From Rachicladosporium sp. CCFEE 5018 (Eukaryota > Ascomycota > Dothideomycetes > Cladosporiales > Cladosporiaceae), in NCBI GenBank assembly GCA_002077045.2, contig KZ111149.1, forward strand, positions 1,277,947 through 1,341,946: 64,000 bases of DNA, in the 5' to 3' direction. The translations under genes were made by a program, and so were the position numbers. Shown piece after piece: positions 41,744-51,466 of this stretch. The notes under the pieces were generated by a model. That model was not told where the DNA came from, did not search any database, and saw nothing but the letters and a program-made list of their open reading frames with translations. Every line of letters starts with the position of its first letter. Position 1 is the stretch's first letter.

Positions 41744-43858
41744 ATGGCCGTCACTACGAGATCTGGAAAGAAGGCAAGCGCAGAGGATGGAGCGGCTCCG
41801 GGCACTGCGGCACAAGCATCTTCGCAATCTGTCTTGAAGAAGTCGAAGAAATCCAAGTCTCCACCAGAGCCCGCAGACGCTGCCAACGTTGTTGTGGAGG
41901 CTGTACAGTCCGCCAATGGTACGACGACATCGATCGCACAAGGGACCACAGGCGAGCCAGCCCCAGAGACGTCAACGAACAAGCCGCAATCAATTGGTAA
42001 AGTAGGCGGGAAACGACCTCTGGAAGGCGAGTCCGGAGAAGAGTCAAAGCCGAAGAAGGGCAAGACGACCCAGGAGCCGCCGGCACGGAACCACTGCAAG
42101 GAGCTCGATGCTACCTTGCAGCACCTGCGTACAACACCACTGCTTGGCAACGCTATCGTAAAGACTGATGACACCACCGATATCTCGGCCGTCCTCCGAG
42201 CAATCACTAGCGTCACCGAAGCCATTAACCGACTGCCCGCTGGCCCAGTATTCTCGCTCATGAATACGGGTGCCGTCGAGCCAGAGTTGCGGCAATATGG
42301 AGCAATCACTCAGGTGGTGCATCCTCAGCTGGAGGCAATCTTTCCTTTGATGTTCGTCAGCGGGAATCGCGCTCATCTGGCCGTCGCTGTGCTGCGTAAT
42401 GCAGATGGATCCACTAGTCAGGCGACTGCCTGCCTCTACGATAGCCGGCCCAAGTCGCGGCTTGCGGTTGAAGCACACCAATCGACTCCCGAGCATGCCT
42501 TCGTCCGCCAAGCCGGGCGTGAGATTATGGATGGTGGATGGAAGACCACGAATACGACCAACATCGACTTGAGCATATTTGTTTCACCGGCGCCTGCCGA
42601 TCAAACGAACTCTAGATCTTGCGGTATACACGCGATCCTGAATGGATGGGCTGTTGCCATGGGACTCGACCCGAGTCGAGGCTGCGTGGTCAATCCAAAG
42701 TTCTACGAAGACGCAGTACTGCTAATCAATGCAGCCGTCTACGGCGCAGCGACGGCATGCGATATCGAGGACTTCTTCCGATGCAAGAAGTTCGTCCTTG
42801 ACACGCCGGTACCGGAAGGACGGGTATTCGAGAACACCGTTCCGATGTGGGACGCGGATACAGTCAACGACCTTGTCGCTAGGATTGCGACCGCGCAGCT
42901 CGAGCAAGAAGAGATGCAGAAAACACTCACGGCAGGTACGGAGCAAGAGCAGCCTCCAGTGTCCAAGAGTGGCTCGTCCGGGCAGCCCGAGACCGGGAGT
43001 ACAGGTGTATCGCTTGGGGATTTGACCGAGGAGGAGCAGATGATTGCTGCGATCGCCCTTAGCTTGGAAGAACAAGGAGCGAAGTCCACTGCCGGGCCCG
43101 TGAGCGAAGAGACCGTCCACGCACTACTGGAGAGCACCGGCGACGATGTTAACCAGCAGAACCCCGATGAGAACGGACCATCTGCCGATAGCGCAGCTCA
43201 AGGCTCTAGTGAGTCTGCCGCAGTAGATGCAGGCACGACTGACACATTGGTGAATGAAGAACTAGCCCAGCCCAGTGCAGTCGACGATAGCATTCGAGCA
43301 GGAAGCGCCGAGACCACCATTAGCTTCGCTGAGCTATTTCGCGAGGACTCCACGACACAAACCGCTGCATCGACACATGGCGTGGCCGCTACGATCACTG
43401 CTGAGCCCGCCACAGAATCAGTATCAGCGCCCAGCATTGACACCGCAGTCACCGCGATAGCGTCAAGTGCAGATCAGCCTCTCACCTCACCCGAGCTCGA
43501 GGTCCTCATCAGGGACTTCTCGCCCTTCCCATCACCGCCATCTGCAAGCACAGATCTGGATCTGCGAGAAGAGCCCACACAACCACAGCCGCCAGTGCCG
43601 GAGATCAATGTCACCAGCGCTGAGGCAGTCACTACAGCGCAGCCTATCGCTAATCCGGAGCTCGTGTCGCCCAGAGATACGGGAACCAGCGCAGCAAGGT
43701 GGGCGCCGTTCTTGACGCCACCGAGGTCGAGCGAGGGATCGGATGAAGGACGGTCTGGTGCAGATTGGGGGGATTTGATTCGCTTGGAGATGAGAAGAAG
43801 GAATGACCGAGGGTCGGATGATTGGGCGCAGGGAGGGAGTGGCAGAGTTGGAGCATGA
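41744..43858 (+). CDS. Ulp1/C48-like cysteine protease with UIM, copy B
   Basis: 704 residues from ATG 41744, no intron. Layout: basic nuclear-signal region (KKSKKSK, KRPLEGESGEESKPKKGKT), a region shared with copy A (RAITSVTEAI, GPVFSLMNTG), then the protease core with His211 in AHLAVAVL, Asp233 in LYDSRP, Gln287 and Cys293 in DQTNSRSCGIHAI, which closely follows the Ulp1 Q-x5-C-G pattern. After the core, residues about 429-444 (EEEQMIAAIALSLEEQ) match the ubiquitin-interacting motif. The last 250 residues are Ser/Thr/Pro/Ala-rich and acidic, without a fold. This suggests a nuclear peptidase for a ubiquitin-like protein that also senses ubiquitin. Copy A lacks the long C-terminal extension, so the extension was gained or lost after duplication. 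Confidence 0.75.
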   Translation: MAVTTRSGKKASAEDGAAPGTAAQASSQSVLKKSKKSKSPPEPADAANVVVEAVQSANGTTTSIAQGTTGEPAPETSTNKPQSIGKVGGKRPLEGESGEESKPKKGKTTQEPPARNHCKELDATLQHLRTTPLLGNAIVKTDDTTDISAVLRAITSVTEAINRLPAGPVFSLMNTGAVEPELRQYGAITQVVHPQLEAIFPLMFVSGNRAHLAVAVLRNADGSTSQATACLYDSRPKSRLAVEAHQSTPEHAFVRQAGREIMDGGWKTTNTTNIDLSIFVSPAPADQTNSRSCGIHAILNGWAVAMGLDPSRGCVVNPKFYEDAVLLINAAVYGAATACDIEDFFRCKKFVLDTPVPEGRVFENTVPMWDADTVNDLVARIATAQLEQEEMQKTLTAGTEQEQPPVSKSGSSGQPETGSTGVSLGDLTEEEQMIAAIALSLEEQGAKSTAGPVSEETVHALLESTGDDVNQQNPDENGPSADSAAQGSSESAAVDAGTTDTLVNEELAQPSAVDDSIRAGSAETTISFAELFREDSTTQTAASTHGVAATITAEPATESVSAPSIDTAVTAIASSADQPLTSPELEVLIRDFSPFPSPPSASTDLDLREEPTQPQPPVPEINVTSAEAVTTAQPIANPELVSPRDTGTSAARWAPFLTPPRSSEGSDEGRSGADWGDLIRLEMRRRNDRGSDDWAQGGSGRVGA

Positions 43859-43972
43859 TCTGATGCGTTACATCGGAGTCACTGCTTCCCGATCATAGCT
43901 TTCTACAGCAGAAGTAGTAGACGAGCAGGCTTTATGGTGTTTTTGCTGACTATCTCATTTCATTACGTGCAT

Positions 43973-45592
43973 CTACTTCTTTTCCCGTCTCTCCCACCTT
44001 ACAACTGCCGGGCTCAGCGGCCTGCTGAAGAGACTGCTGTAATCCGTCCCAACCACACCTTCAACGCCCTCCGCATTCTGAAACCGCAGATCCCTCACTA
44101 CCGTCGCAAGGATCGTTTGCAATTGCAAGTACGCAAACTGCTCGCCAATACACCTATGTCGTCCTGCGCCGAATGGAAGGTAGGGACTTGCAGCACCTTT
44201 CGAAATGAGGCCATAGCCGTAGTCCTCCTTCTCCTCCACCACGCCCTCCTTGACATGGGAAGGTGCGAGGTGAGCATGCTCTCCAGCAGGTGTCTCATCC
44301 CAGCGGTGCGGCTCCCAAAGCATTGGATCAGGGAAGTGCTCTGCCACTCTGCTTGTCACACCCGGCGAAGCCAGCAGAACGTGAGAGGTTGGGATCGTGT
44401 ATGGCGTTCCCTCGACCGGTAAAGGATTCTTCACTACCCGCATGACGCTGTGAATTGGCGTATGTAGACGAAGCGTCTCCTTGACAACAGAATTGTGTAG
44501 CGGCAAGCGTGCTAAATCCTCGTACGTCATGTCCGCGATGCTGCCATCAGCCTTCGTGCCAAGGACTTGTCGCTGCTCTTCCAAGAGCTCGTCCTGAATC
44601 TCCGGACGGGTAGCGAGACGCAAGAGAATCCAAGTGATTGTCGCAGATGAGCTGTGCTGACCGGCCATGAGCAGCGCGATCATCATGTGTGCTACCTCCT
44701 TGTCGGGCACGGGTGTCCCGTTCTTGTACTCGCAGTTCATCAAGTTCCAGATCATGTCCTCTTCCTTCTCGAGATTACCCTCCTTGCGCCGTTCAGTCAT
44801 GATGTCCATGTACGTCTGCGCCATCTTCTTCTGAGCGCGATCGCGGCGACGGTTGTGTGGGAGAGGCATCCAGCCGAGCTTGAAGTTGATGGGAACAAAG
44901 CCGCCGTCGAGATCGTGATAGAGGTCTGCAAAGCCAGAATCGAACCGTTCGCGCACTTCCTTTCCCTGCAGTGATCGGGAGGCGGTGTAGATCGTGAGCT
45001 CGGCCAGGGTGGGAGGGAGGTTGACTGTGCCCGCAGTGGAGGCGAATCGCTTGGATGGCGCGTCTCGGGAGAAGAATTGGCGTGTCTCCTCGGCGATGAG
45101 GGTGACATACGAACGGAAGGCGCTGGTGGTGAGGCCGAACTTGACGAATTTCTTCTGCTCCATGAGCTTCGAGTTTGGGCAGTCGTAGACGACGTCCTTG
45201 CCAAAGACTGGTGTCGTGAGAGGATGGTAGATCTCCTCGGCGTTGACGTCCTTCAGCTTCGCATTGAGAATGAAGTCGTTGCCTTTTGTGCCGAGGCATA
45301 CTGTCGTCTTCTTGCCCAGAAGGACGAAGGTGAAGACGTCGCCGTACTTTGCCCTACACTTGAAGAAGAAGGCATACGGATCAATGCCGTATGTGACTGT
45401 GCTGCCGATCCAGGGGAGGAGGTGGAAGACGACAGGCGGCTCGTCCGATCGTCGTGTGAGGATTTGATTGGTGACGTTGATGGTGATCGTGAGGGTGAGG
45501 AGGGAGGCGAAGGCGGCGATGATGACGAGCCAGGTTGGGAGGGACTCGATGTGAGGCGCCAATGGCCCGGCGAGCGTTTGGAGGAGGCCCAT
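43973..45592 (-). CDS. CYP51: Sterol 14alpha-demethylase (cytochrome P450 family 51)
   Basis: 539 residues from ATG 45592 (MGLLQTLAGPLAPHI), intronless. The frame extends 86 codons further upstream but the family start is here. One N-terminal membrane helix (about 20-45) is followed by CYP51 hallmarks: YGDVFTFVLLGKKTTVCLG, VVYDCPNSKLMEQKKFVKFG in substrate site 1, the I-helix MIALLMAGQHSSSATITW, KETLRLHTPIHSVMR with the ExxR pair, and the heme loop FGAGRHRCIGEQFAYLQL with Cys481. It removes the 14alpha-methyl group from eburicol/lanosterol in the ER and is the azole target. The Tyr in VVYDCPN that is often changed in azole-resistant fungi is unchanged. Divergent from an AhpD-like gene. Confidence 0.95.
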   Translation of the reverse strand: MGLLQTLAGPLAPHIESLPTWLVIIAAFASLLTLTITINVTNQILTRRSDEPPVVFHLLPWIGSTVTYGIDPYAFFFKCRAKYGDVFTFVLLGKKTTVCLGTKGNDFILNAKLKDVNAEEIYHPLTTPVFGKDVVYDCPNSKLMEQKKFVKFGLTTSAFRSYVTLIAEETRQFFSRDAPSKRFASTAGTVNLPPTLAELTIYTASRSLQGKEVRERFDSGFADLYHDLDGGFVPINFKLGWMPLPHNRRRDRAQKKMAQTYMDIMTERRKEGNLEKEEDMIWNLMNCEYKNGTPVPDKEVAHMMIALLMAGQHSSSATITWILLRLATRPEIQDELLEEQRQVLGTKADGSIADMTYEDLARLPLHNSVVKETLRLHTPIHSVMRVVKNPLPVEGTPYTIPTSHVLLASPGVTSRVAEHFPDPMLWEPHRWDETPAGEHAHLAPSHVKEGVVEEKEDYGYGLISKGAASPYLPFGAGRHRCIGEQFAYLQLQTILATVVRDLRFQNAEGVEGVVGTDYSSLFSRPLSPAVVRWERREKK

Positions 45593-45842
45593 TGTGAGTA
45601 TTGTAGTAGGTAAGAAGGCACTCGCCGCCTCACTGTATATATCAACGTCGCCGCCGTTGAGATGATACGACTTTTTGGCCAGGATACTGCGGCTCATGCA
45701 GGTACCCGCCCGCTCGCCAAATCTTAACCTTCTCCCCGCATTCGCATCTCGCTCGTGCTTGCCATGTGCTTGGCCTCCCGTCCTCGTAGGAATTGGCAGA
45801 CGCCAACAAGCGCGAAGCGGCCTGATAGCATCATTTGTCAAT
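45593..45842. promoter_or_regulatory. Divergent promoter, CYP51 / AhpD-like gene
   Basis: 250 bp between two start codons. TATATAT at 45636-45642 lies 44-50 bp before the CYP51 ATG. A perfect 5-4-5 dyad TTGGC-AGAC-GCCAA occupies 45793-45806, about 37 bp before the other start, and further GCCAA/TTGGC half-sites occur nearby. The binding factor is unknown. Confidence 0.45.
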
Positions 45843-46397
45843 ATGCGCATCCCTTACGCTTCCTCCGAGCCTTCCGCCGACTCCAGTCCTCAGGTTCAGG
45901 AGATCTACACCCGCATTGCTGCTCGCCGCTCTCCCCGCCCTCTGATACCTCTCGACCTCGCGCTCCTTCACAATCCGGCAATCGCAGACGGATATAATGC
46001 CCTTCTTGGCGCCATCCGCACCAAGTCTTCCTTGGATGAAGGCTTGATGGAACTGTCCATCTGCTACATTGCTGTCCTCACGAATGCAGTCTACGAGTGG
46101 AAGGCTCACTCGGCTCTTGCTGTGAAGGCTGGTGTGAGTAGGGAGAAGCTTGAGCGCTTGCTGAAGGAGTGGGACGGGTACAGCGAGCTGGAGAGGGCGG
46201 TGCTGGAGTATACCGAGGACAGCACGGTCAAGGTTGTTGTCAGTGACGAGGTGTTCGAGAGGACTCGGCGGCTGTTGGGGAGTGATCAGAAGATCATGGA
46301 GCTGCAGATTACAGTGGGGGCGTACAACATGGTCAGCAGGTTCTTGGTCGGCCTGGACGTCACTGAGAGCAACGGTGGGGAGATGGTCGTGCCTTGA
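45843..46397 (+). CDS. AhpD / carboxymuconolactone decarboxylase-like protein
   Basis: 184 residues from ATG 45843 (MRIPYASSEPS); the longer open frame starts at a non-ATG codon. All-helical with the CMD pattern: LSICYIAVLTNAVYEWKAHSALAVKAGVS, followed by LERAVLEYTEDST and the terminal LQITVGAYNMVSRFLVGLDV. A single Cys is present in the usual CxxC region rather than two, so peroxidase activity of the AhpD kind is doubtful; many fungal members share this trait. Function is probably a small decarboxylase, cyclase-like or hydroperoxide-handling enzyme. It is divergent from CYP51 over 250 bp and upstream of a nitronate monooxygenase and a type III PKS. Confidence 0.83.
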   Translation: MRIPYASSEPSADSSPQVQEIYTRIAARRSPRPLIPLDLALLHNPAIADGYNALLGAIRTKSSLDEGLMELSICYIAVLTNAVYEWKAHSALAVKAGVSREKLERLLKEWDGYSELERAVLEYTEDSTVKVVVSDEVFERTRRLLGSDQKIMELQITVGAYNMVSRFLVGLDVTESNGGEMVVP

Positions 46398-47370
46398 AGA
46401 TCTTCAAGGCAGGCTGGCGTGTTCTTGATGCTGTGAGGGACCTGCTTCCACGCACAGCGGGGTCCTCCCAGTCGCGCTACGCCATCAGTGCACCAGAGGG
46501 CTTCAGCACTCTTTTAGAACTGCCTCTCGGTCCTGCAGGTATCCTCGATAGCTGGGCCTCATCGCTGGGTTATCACGCCCCGCTTCGCGCTCTCAGAATC
46601 CGCACCGTTCTGGCGTCATTTGAACAGGCGTTTGCTCAGGTTGACGGATACGCGTCAGTCACGACTACTCTGCCCCTCCGCGACGATCGGACTGTGGCTG
46701 GTAAAGGTCTATTATACTAGCGAGTGCGCGCGGCGTACCACTTCCTACCTAAGAGACACTCTCGCCTCGGACCGAGGAGGCGCAGAAAGAGTCGTGGTGT
46801 GCATGATAGCAACACTAGACTCTTCACGATTTCGGAAGAATGGAGACGGTGGGCATGCAAAGTTCAGATGCGTGGAGAACAGGATGGTCCTTCTTCTTGG
46901 CGTCATCGAGAGGTACGACCTGGCGCGTGGATCGCCGTTTCGCCAGAATGTGGTAAGCTGCGCGCAAGAGTGGATACATGTAGACATGCTTAATGAGCAT
47001 AGGGAACTCCCTCTTCTCCAACGTCGTTCGAAGATCATGTTCCAAGCGCCGGTTGAATCTCCGCGCTTGTCGACCTGCAGCTTCAGTCACGAGACTCTCC
47101 CACCTCTGCTTTGTGCGAGCATGCATGATCGTGATACAATATGTTTAGGTTGGTAATCCTCTCATCACCCGCATGCGCTCCGAGAGCTTATATCCGTAGG
47201 TTTGCACATAGTCCTAGGGTCCCGTGTGGGAGTCATGGAGGCTGACTGTACCAGCTTACACACGTGTAACTTAGGTGTATGTGAAGATGTAGCGAGAAGT
47301 TCGTAGGCTCTCTCCTCTGCAACTCTTGATCAGTCGTTCAGTAACAGAGCGCCGCAATCATACCTACACG
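46398..47370. other. Intergenic region, no gene seen
   Basis: About 970 bp. The longest plus frame (178 codons) begins at a TTG and has no family resemblance; minus frames overlap it. Treated as non-coding. Confidence 0.45.
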
Positions 47371-48459
47371 ATGTCTTCGCTTCGAGATCAGCTGCCAGGG
47401 ACTCTGGAGCCGCTGATCGTCAATGCGCCTGTGAGTCTTGACTTATCATATCATCAACAACGATGGAATTAACGAGAACATATCTAGATGGGTGGCATCG
47501 CTCACGCTTCGCTCGCATTAGCAGTACACCAAGCAGGCGGATTTGGCTTCATCGGCGCGGCCATCGATCTGGACTCGGCGGATAAGCAAGTCAGCATAGC
47601 GGCAGAGAGCTTGAAGGTGACGGACGAAGGTCTGCTGCCCATCGGCATCGGCTTTCTCGCGTTTGCTGTTCCTGTCGACAAGGTGGCAAATCTTGTACGC
47701 GCTAGAAAGCCTGCTGTGGTCTGGCTATCAATGCCGAAAAGCATCGACGACTTTGCTCCCTGGACGAAGGCGATACGAGAGGCGAGTCCGAAGACTCGGG
47801 TGTGGTTGCAAGTCGGCTCTGTCGCCTCTGCCCTTGCTGTTGCGAAGAGCTGTAGACCCGATGCAATATGCTTGCAAGGTTCTGATGCTGGCGGCCACGG
47901 ATGCGAGCAGGGCGCTGGAGTGATCTCCCTTGTGCCAGAAGTCCACGATGCCTTTGCCGCTGAGAGTATCGACATTCCGCTCCTTGCAGCGGGAGGCATA
48001 GTAGATGGACGTGGCGTCGCTGCGGCACTGATTCTCGGAGCCACTGGTGTGGTACTGGGCACGCGATTCCTGGCCGCGCGCGAAACGAATCTGCATCAAA
48101 ACTACAGAGCAGCCGTCCTGGCCGCACATGACGGCGGTGTGGTGACTACACGTAGCAAGCTCTTCGATAATTTGCCTGGTGAGAACATCTGGCCAGGGTA
48201 CATTGACGGCAGGAGTCTCATCATCGAGAGCTACAGAGATCACGTTGCGGGTGTGGACATCAGCGAGATCAGACGATTGCACAAGGAGGCCGTGGCGGCT
48301 GAGGACAAAGGCTACGCATCAGAAGGGAAGGGCAGGGCGGCTATGTGGGCTGGTACAGGCGTAGGGCTTGTGAGTGCTGAGCAAAGCGCTGCTAACATAG
48401 TAGAGGAGATCAGGCGGGATACTTTGGCGGCTCTCAAGAGGGTACAGGCGAGGCTGTAG
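47371..48459 (+). CDS. Nitronate monooxygenase (2-nitropropane dioxygenase family)
   Basis: Two exons, 47371-47430 and 47488-48459, with a 57 bp intron (donor GTGAGT, acceptor CTAG); 343 residues. The N-terminus IVNAP-MGGIAHASLALAVHQAGGFGFIG is the family opening in which the phosphate/substrate site Met and Gly-rich loop of the TIM barrel appear, and it spans the splice junction. The FMN-binding region includes AICLQGSDAGGHGCEQGAG, LLAAGGIVDGRGVAAALILG and VVLGTRFLAARE. It oxidises alkyl nitronates using FMN and O2 in the cytosol or peroxisome, protecting from propionate 3-nitronate or serving secondary metabolism. It lies 730 bp before the type III PKS on the same strand. Confidence 0.9.
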
Positions 48460-49189
48460 GCCTCAACATGTTGAAGATTCACCGTTTGCAGCCCCGTCCG
48501 ACTTAGTGTTTGTTGTGCTGATACTCCTACCTCCGTCTCTGCGGAGACCTAGGCTTCCCTGTGCTACTGTAAGTACGTACGCAATCGGATACGTTGCTCA
48601 TGGTAGGTCCAGGTTGGCGCGAGAGAACGACCTCAGTGATGGCTTTGGCCAAATCTAGAACTCTTAGAGGTGAAATGTTAGTATAGCACCGCTGTGGGTT
48701 GGTCAACGGAAGCACTATGCAGGTATCAGATTTGGTGAAAGGCGAAGGAAGTCTTCTTTGCCAGACATCTTACGAATACGTCTCTCTCTTGTCAGCCGGA
48801 TGTAGCTGACCACAATGCCAAGTGCTCGTACATTAGCGACAGAAAATCCTTCTACCCGATGAGTGGGCTACTTACGAGCCGACCAATGAGGGACGAGCGT
48901 AGGTAAACTGAAACGTGGATGCATGCGTAGCTCGTCGATCAAGTCATGGGTCTCTTCAGCCGCATGCACGAATGCACAACCAACCAGCTAACGACTTCGT
49001 TCTGGAACGCAAGACTCACCGCCTCGATGGCTGAACGGCATCGCCGGGCCACAGCAGGTAAGAGATGGGGAAACGAGTCGTGCACAATCCGGGGCACGCG
49101 ACACGAAGCGACGTCGAAGCTTGGCGACAGAGAAACTATGGCGAAAGTGAATGCCATGGGGATGATGCACATCACATGCACTCTTGAAC
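48460..49189. other. Intergenic region upstream of type III PKS
   Basis: About 730 bp, no convincing frame. It presumably contains the PKS promoter. Confidence 0.45.
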
Positions 49190-50497
49190 ATGCAGAAATC
49201 GACGGAAATTCGCGACGACAGCTCAGGCCGCGCTAGGAATTGCCTGACAGGACTTGGAACTGCGTACCCACCCCATCTACTGACCCCGGAATGGCTGGAA
49301 GACGTCGCAGATCGGTTCCATGATGTGGAGGAGAGTGAAGGGTAAGCCGTTCGGACCGCGGAGACCTGTCACATGAGACTGACAAAGATTGTAGCCTTCA
49401 GCAGCTTCTCAATGTTGTCAGTCCCAAGACCGGGATCGAGACTCGCGCAGGCGTGTGCAATCACGGCACCCATGCTTTTGGTACGAATAAAGATCCACCA
49501 ACGATCGCCGAGCTCGACAAGTTCTTTCGAATCGAAGGGGTAAAGCTGGCTGTCGAGGCTTGCAAAGCAGCACTGTCAGAGTCAGGAATTGCAGTTGATC
49601 AGATCACGCATACGGTGGCTGTGACCTGCACGAACCAGGGAAGTCCGGGCTACGACCTTCTCGTCCATCAGCAACTTGGTCTCAGTCCCGGGGTCAATAG
49701 AACGCTGCTGCACGGTGTCGGCTGTGCCGGTGGCTTGTCTGTCATCAGAGCTGCCAGTCAGGTAGTGCTTGCTGCGACAGCTCGTGGCAAACCCGCGCAT
49801 GTCCTCGGCTTCGCTTGTGAACTGAGCACCCCTCTGCTTCGTCGTGAGCTGGCGGATGCGGCGAAGAGCCCGGCTCGCGATGTCAGCATTGCAAGCGCTT
49901 TGTTCTCCGATGGCGCTGCTGCTTTCTTGATGACGAATGATCGTGGACTTGGAGCTAGCAAGCCTCTGTTTGAAGTCCTTGCTTGCGAGAGCGCTCTGAT
50001 CCCGGGCACCTTGGGTCATATGGGCTGCTATGCTGACTCACAGGGTACGTAGCGTGGCCAGATGTGGCCGACATACCAGACTGACCATCACGACAGGATA
50101 TCGCACCATCCTGACACGAGATGTGCCGCGTTCAGTGAAGTTGTCCGTGGAGCCTATGTTCACTTCACTTCTCTCCGACTGCTTCGATTTGGGCCTGCCG
50201 AACGAAGCCAACGACTTCGACTGGGCGCTTCATCCGGGTGGCCGCGCAATCATCGACAGCATCCAGGCGACGATGGCCCTCGACCATGATCGACTTAGGG
50301 CAACGAACGAAATTTATCGCACACGCGGCAATTCGTCCAGTCCGACAGTGCTGATTGTACTTGATAAGCTTCGCTCAATGGGACCTAGGGATCATATTGT
50401 TGCAGCATCGTTCGGACCTGGCCTGTCTATCGAGATGGCCCTACTGAAGCATTGTCGCCAAGAGCGACATCCAGCCGCGATGTCGAATGGGCACTGA
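49190..50497 (+). CDS. Type III polyketide synthase (chalcone synthase-like)
   Basis: Three exons: 49190-49341, 49395-50044 and 50097-50497, with introns of 53 and 52 bp (GTAAGC..GTAG and GTACGT..ACAG). Joined, they give 400 residues in one frame, the usual length. The N-terminus has LTGLGTAYPPHLLTPEW. The catalytic triad is intact: Cys161 in GVGCAGGLSVIRAAS, His313 in WALHPGGRAIIDS and Asn346 in TRGNSSSPTVL, equivalent to Cys164-His303-Asn336 of plant chalcone synthase. FSDGAAAFL and the C-terminal AASFGPGLSIEM loop are also conserved. Such enzymes extend an acyl-CoA starter with malonyl-CoA to make alkylresorcinols, pyrones or similar products. Starter and product cannot be read from sequence. 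Neighbours are a nitronate monooxygenase upstream and a FAR-17a protein downstream. Confidence 0.93.
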
Positions 50498-51466
50498 AAG
50501 GACTGTCGCTGTATCTGTTGGCGATGCCGTAAGCCGCAGGACCGCTTCTGTCTTGTAGAACAGAGCACGATTGCTCATTGACTTCAGCCGAGCGGGATCC
50601 AGCAACTTATGCGACAAGCAAATGCTCGTCAGAGCAAGCATTGTGAACGCACCAGCAGCCGGGAACATGTAGCCCTTCCGGTAAAATAGCTGCTTTGCTG
50701 GGGTCTCAACAGGTCTTTCACACTTGATGCTTCGTGCTTGCGCGACCTCCAACAACCTATACCATCGGTCGACATCCTCCGCGATCTCCTGGTCAACACT
50801 GAGTGCAGCTGCTATCTCCAGCTCAAAGCATTGACGGCACCTGTGCGCTGTGTTTTTCAGTTGTCCACATCTGGTCCGACATCGATCACTCACCAACTCA
50901 CTGCGCTCGCGAATTGACGCGTCCTCACCACAACCGAGAAGCTTAATTCGAATCTGACTCCACGACTATCCGCATTCCTTCTGGCTGTGCAAGCAGTACG
51001 TGGATCGAGAATGCAGCTCGGAGGCGGCTCCTTGACATCGACCAACATCAGATCCCGCGACCTCTCGCCACCGCCGCCACCTTCACCTCCGCCGAACTCT
51101 CCCACGTAGGCGAGAGCGCATGAGCCCGGAGATTGGCAACAGAGACGGCTCTCTGGCGTGGCGAGAGTTAGGAAGACCAGCGGAGTAGATTGACAGCTGA
51201 CTGCTGCATGGGCATATCCGGAAGCGAGGGTTGGCGAAGGAGGGCGTCTGATTGCTAGCTAGCCAGATGATCGATATACATGCTGAGGTATGTCAGAGAG
51301 GTTCGACGTCGGTCCCAAAGTCCGATCACTCAACTTGCTCGGGTGTCGCTCTCTGCTGAAAGGCCGTTAAGTGCTTCTCCCGTTCAAAGTCGTGTTGTAA
51401 AATCCATCAGGGAGCGGCCAAGTAAGAGAGATGCCTGCACAGCACACATGGGGATATAATTGTATC
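50498..51466. other. Intergenic region with an unassigned minus-strand frame
   Basis: About 970 bp. A minus-strand frame at 50441-50896 has one hydrophobic stretch (MFPAAGAFTMLALTSICL) and overlaps the PKS 3' end by 57 bp, but lacks an ATG near its start and any family match. It could be an exon of a small membrane protein or chance; not called as a gene. Confidence 0.35.

Noticed and set aside
41123..41941. 272-codon minus-strand frame between and overlapping the Ulp1-like genes
   Set aside because: No family resemblance and it overlaps the conserved start of copy B; probably chance.
46620..47156. 178-codon plus-strand frame
   Set aside because: TTG start, no family resemblance, overlapping frames on the other strand.
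50441..50896. Minus-strand frame with one hydrophobic stretch beside the type III PKS
   Set aside because: Starts at TTG, overlaps the PKS 3' end and matches no family I know; could be an exon but cannot be supported.
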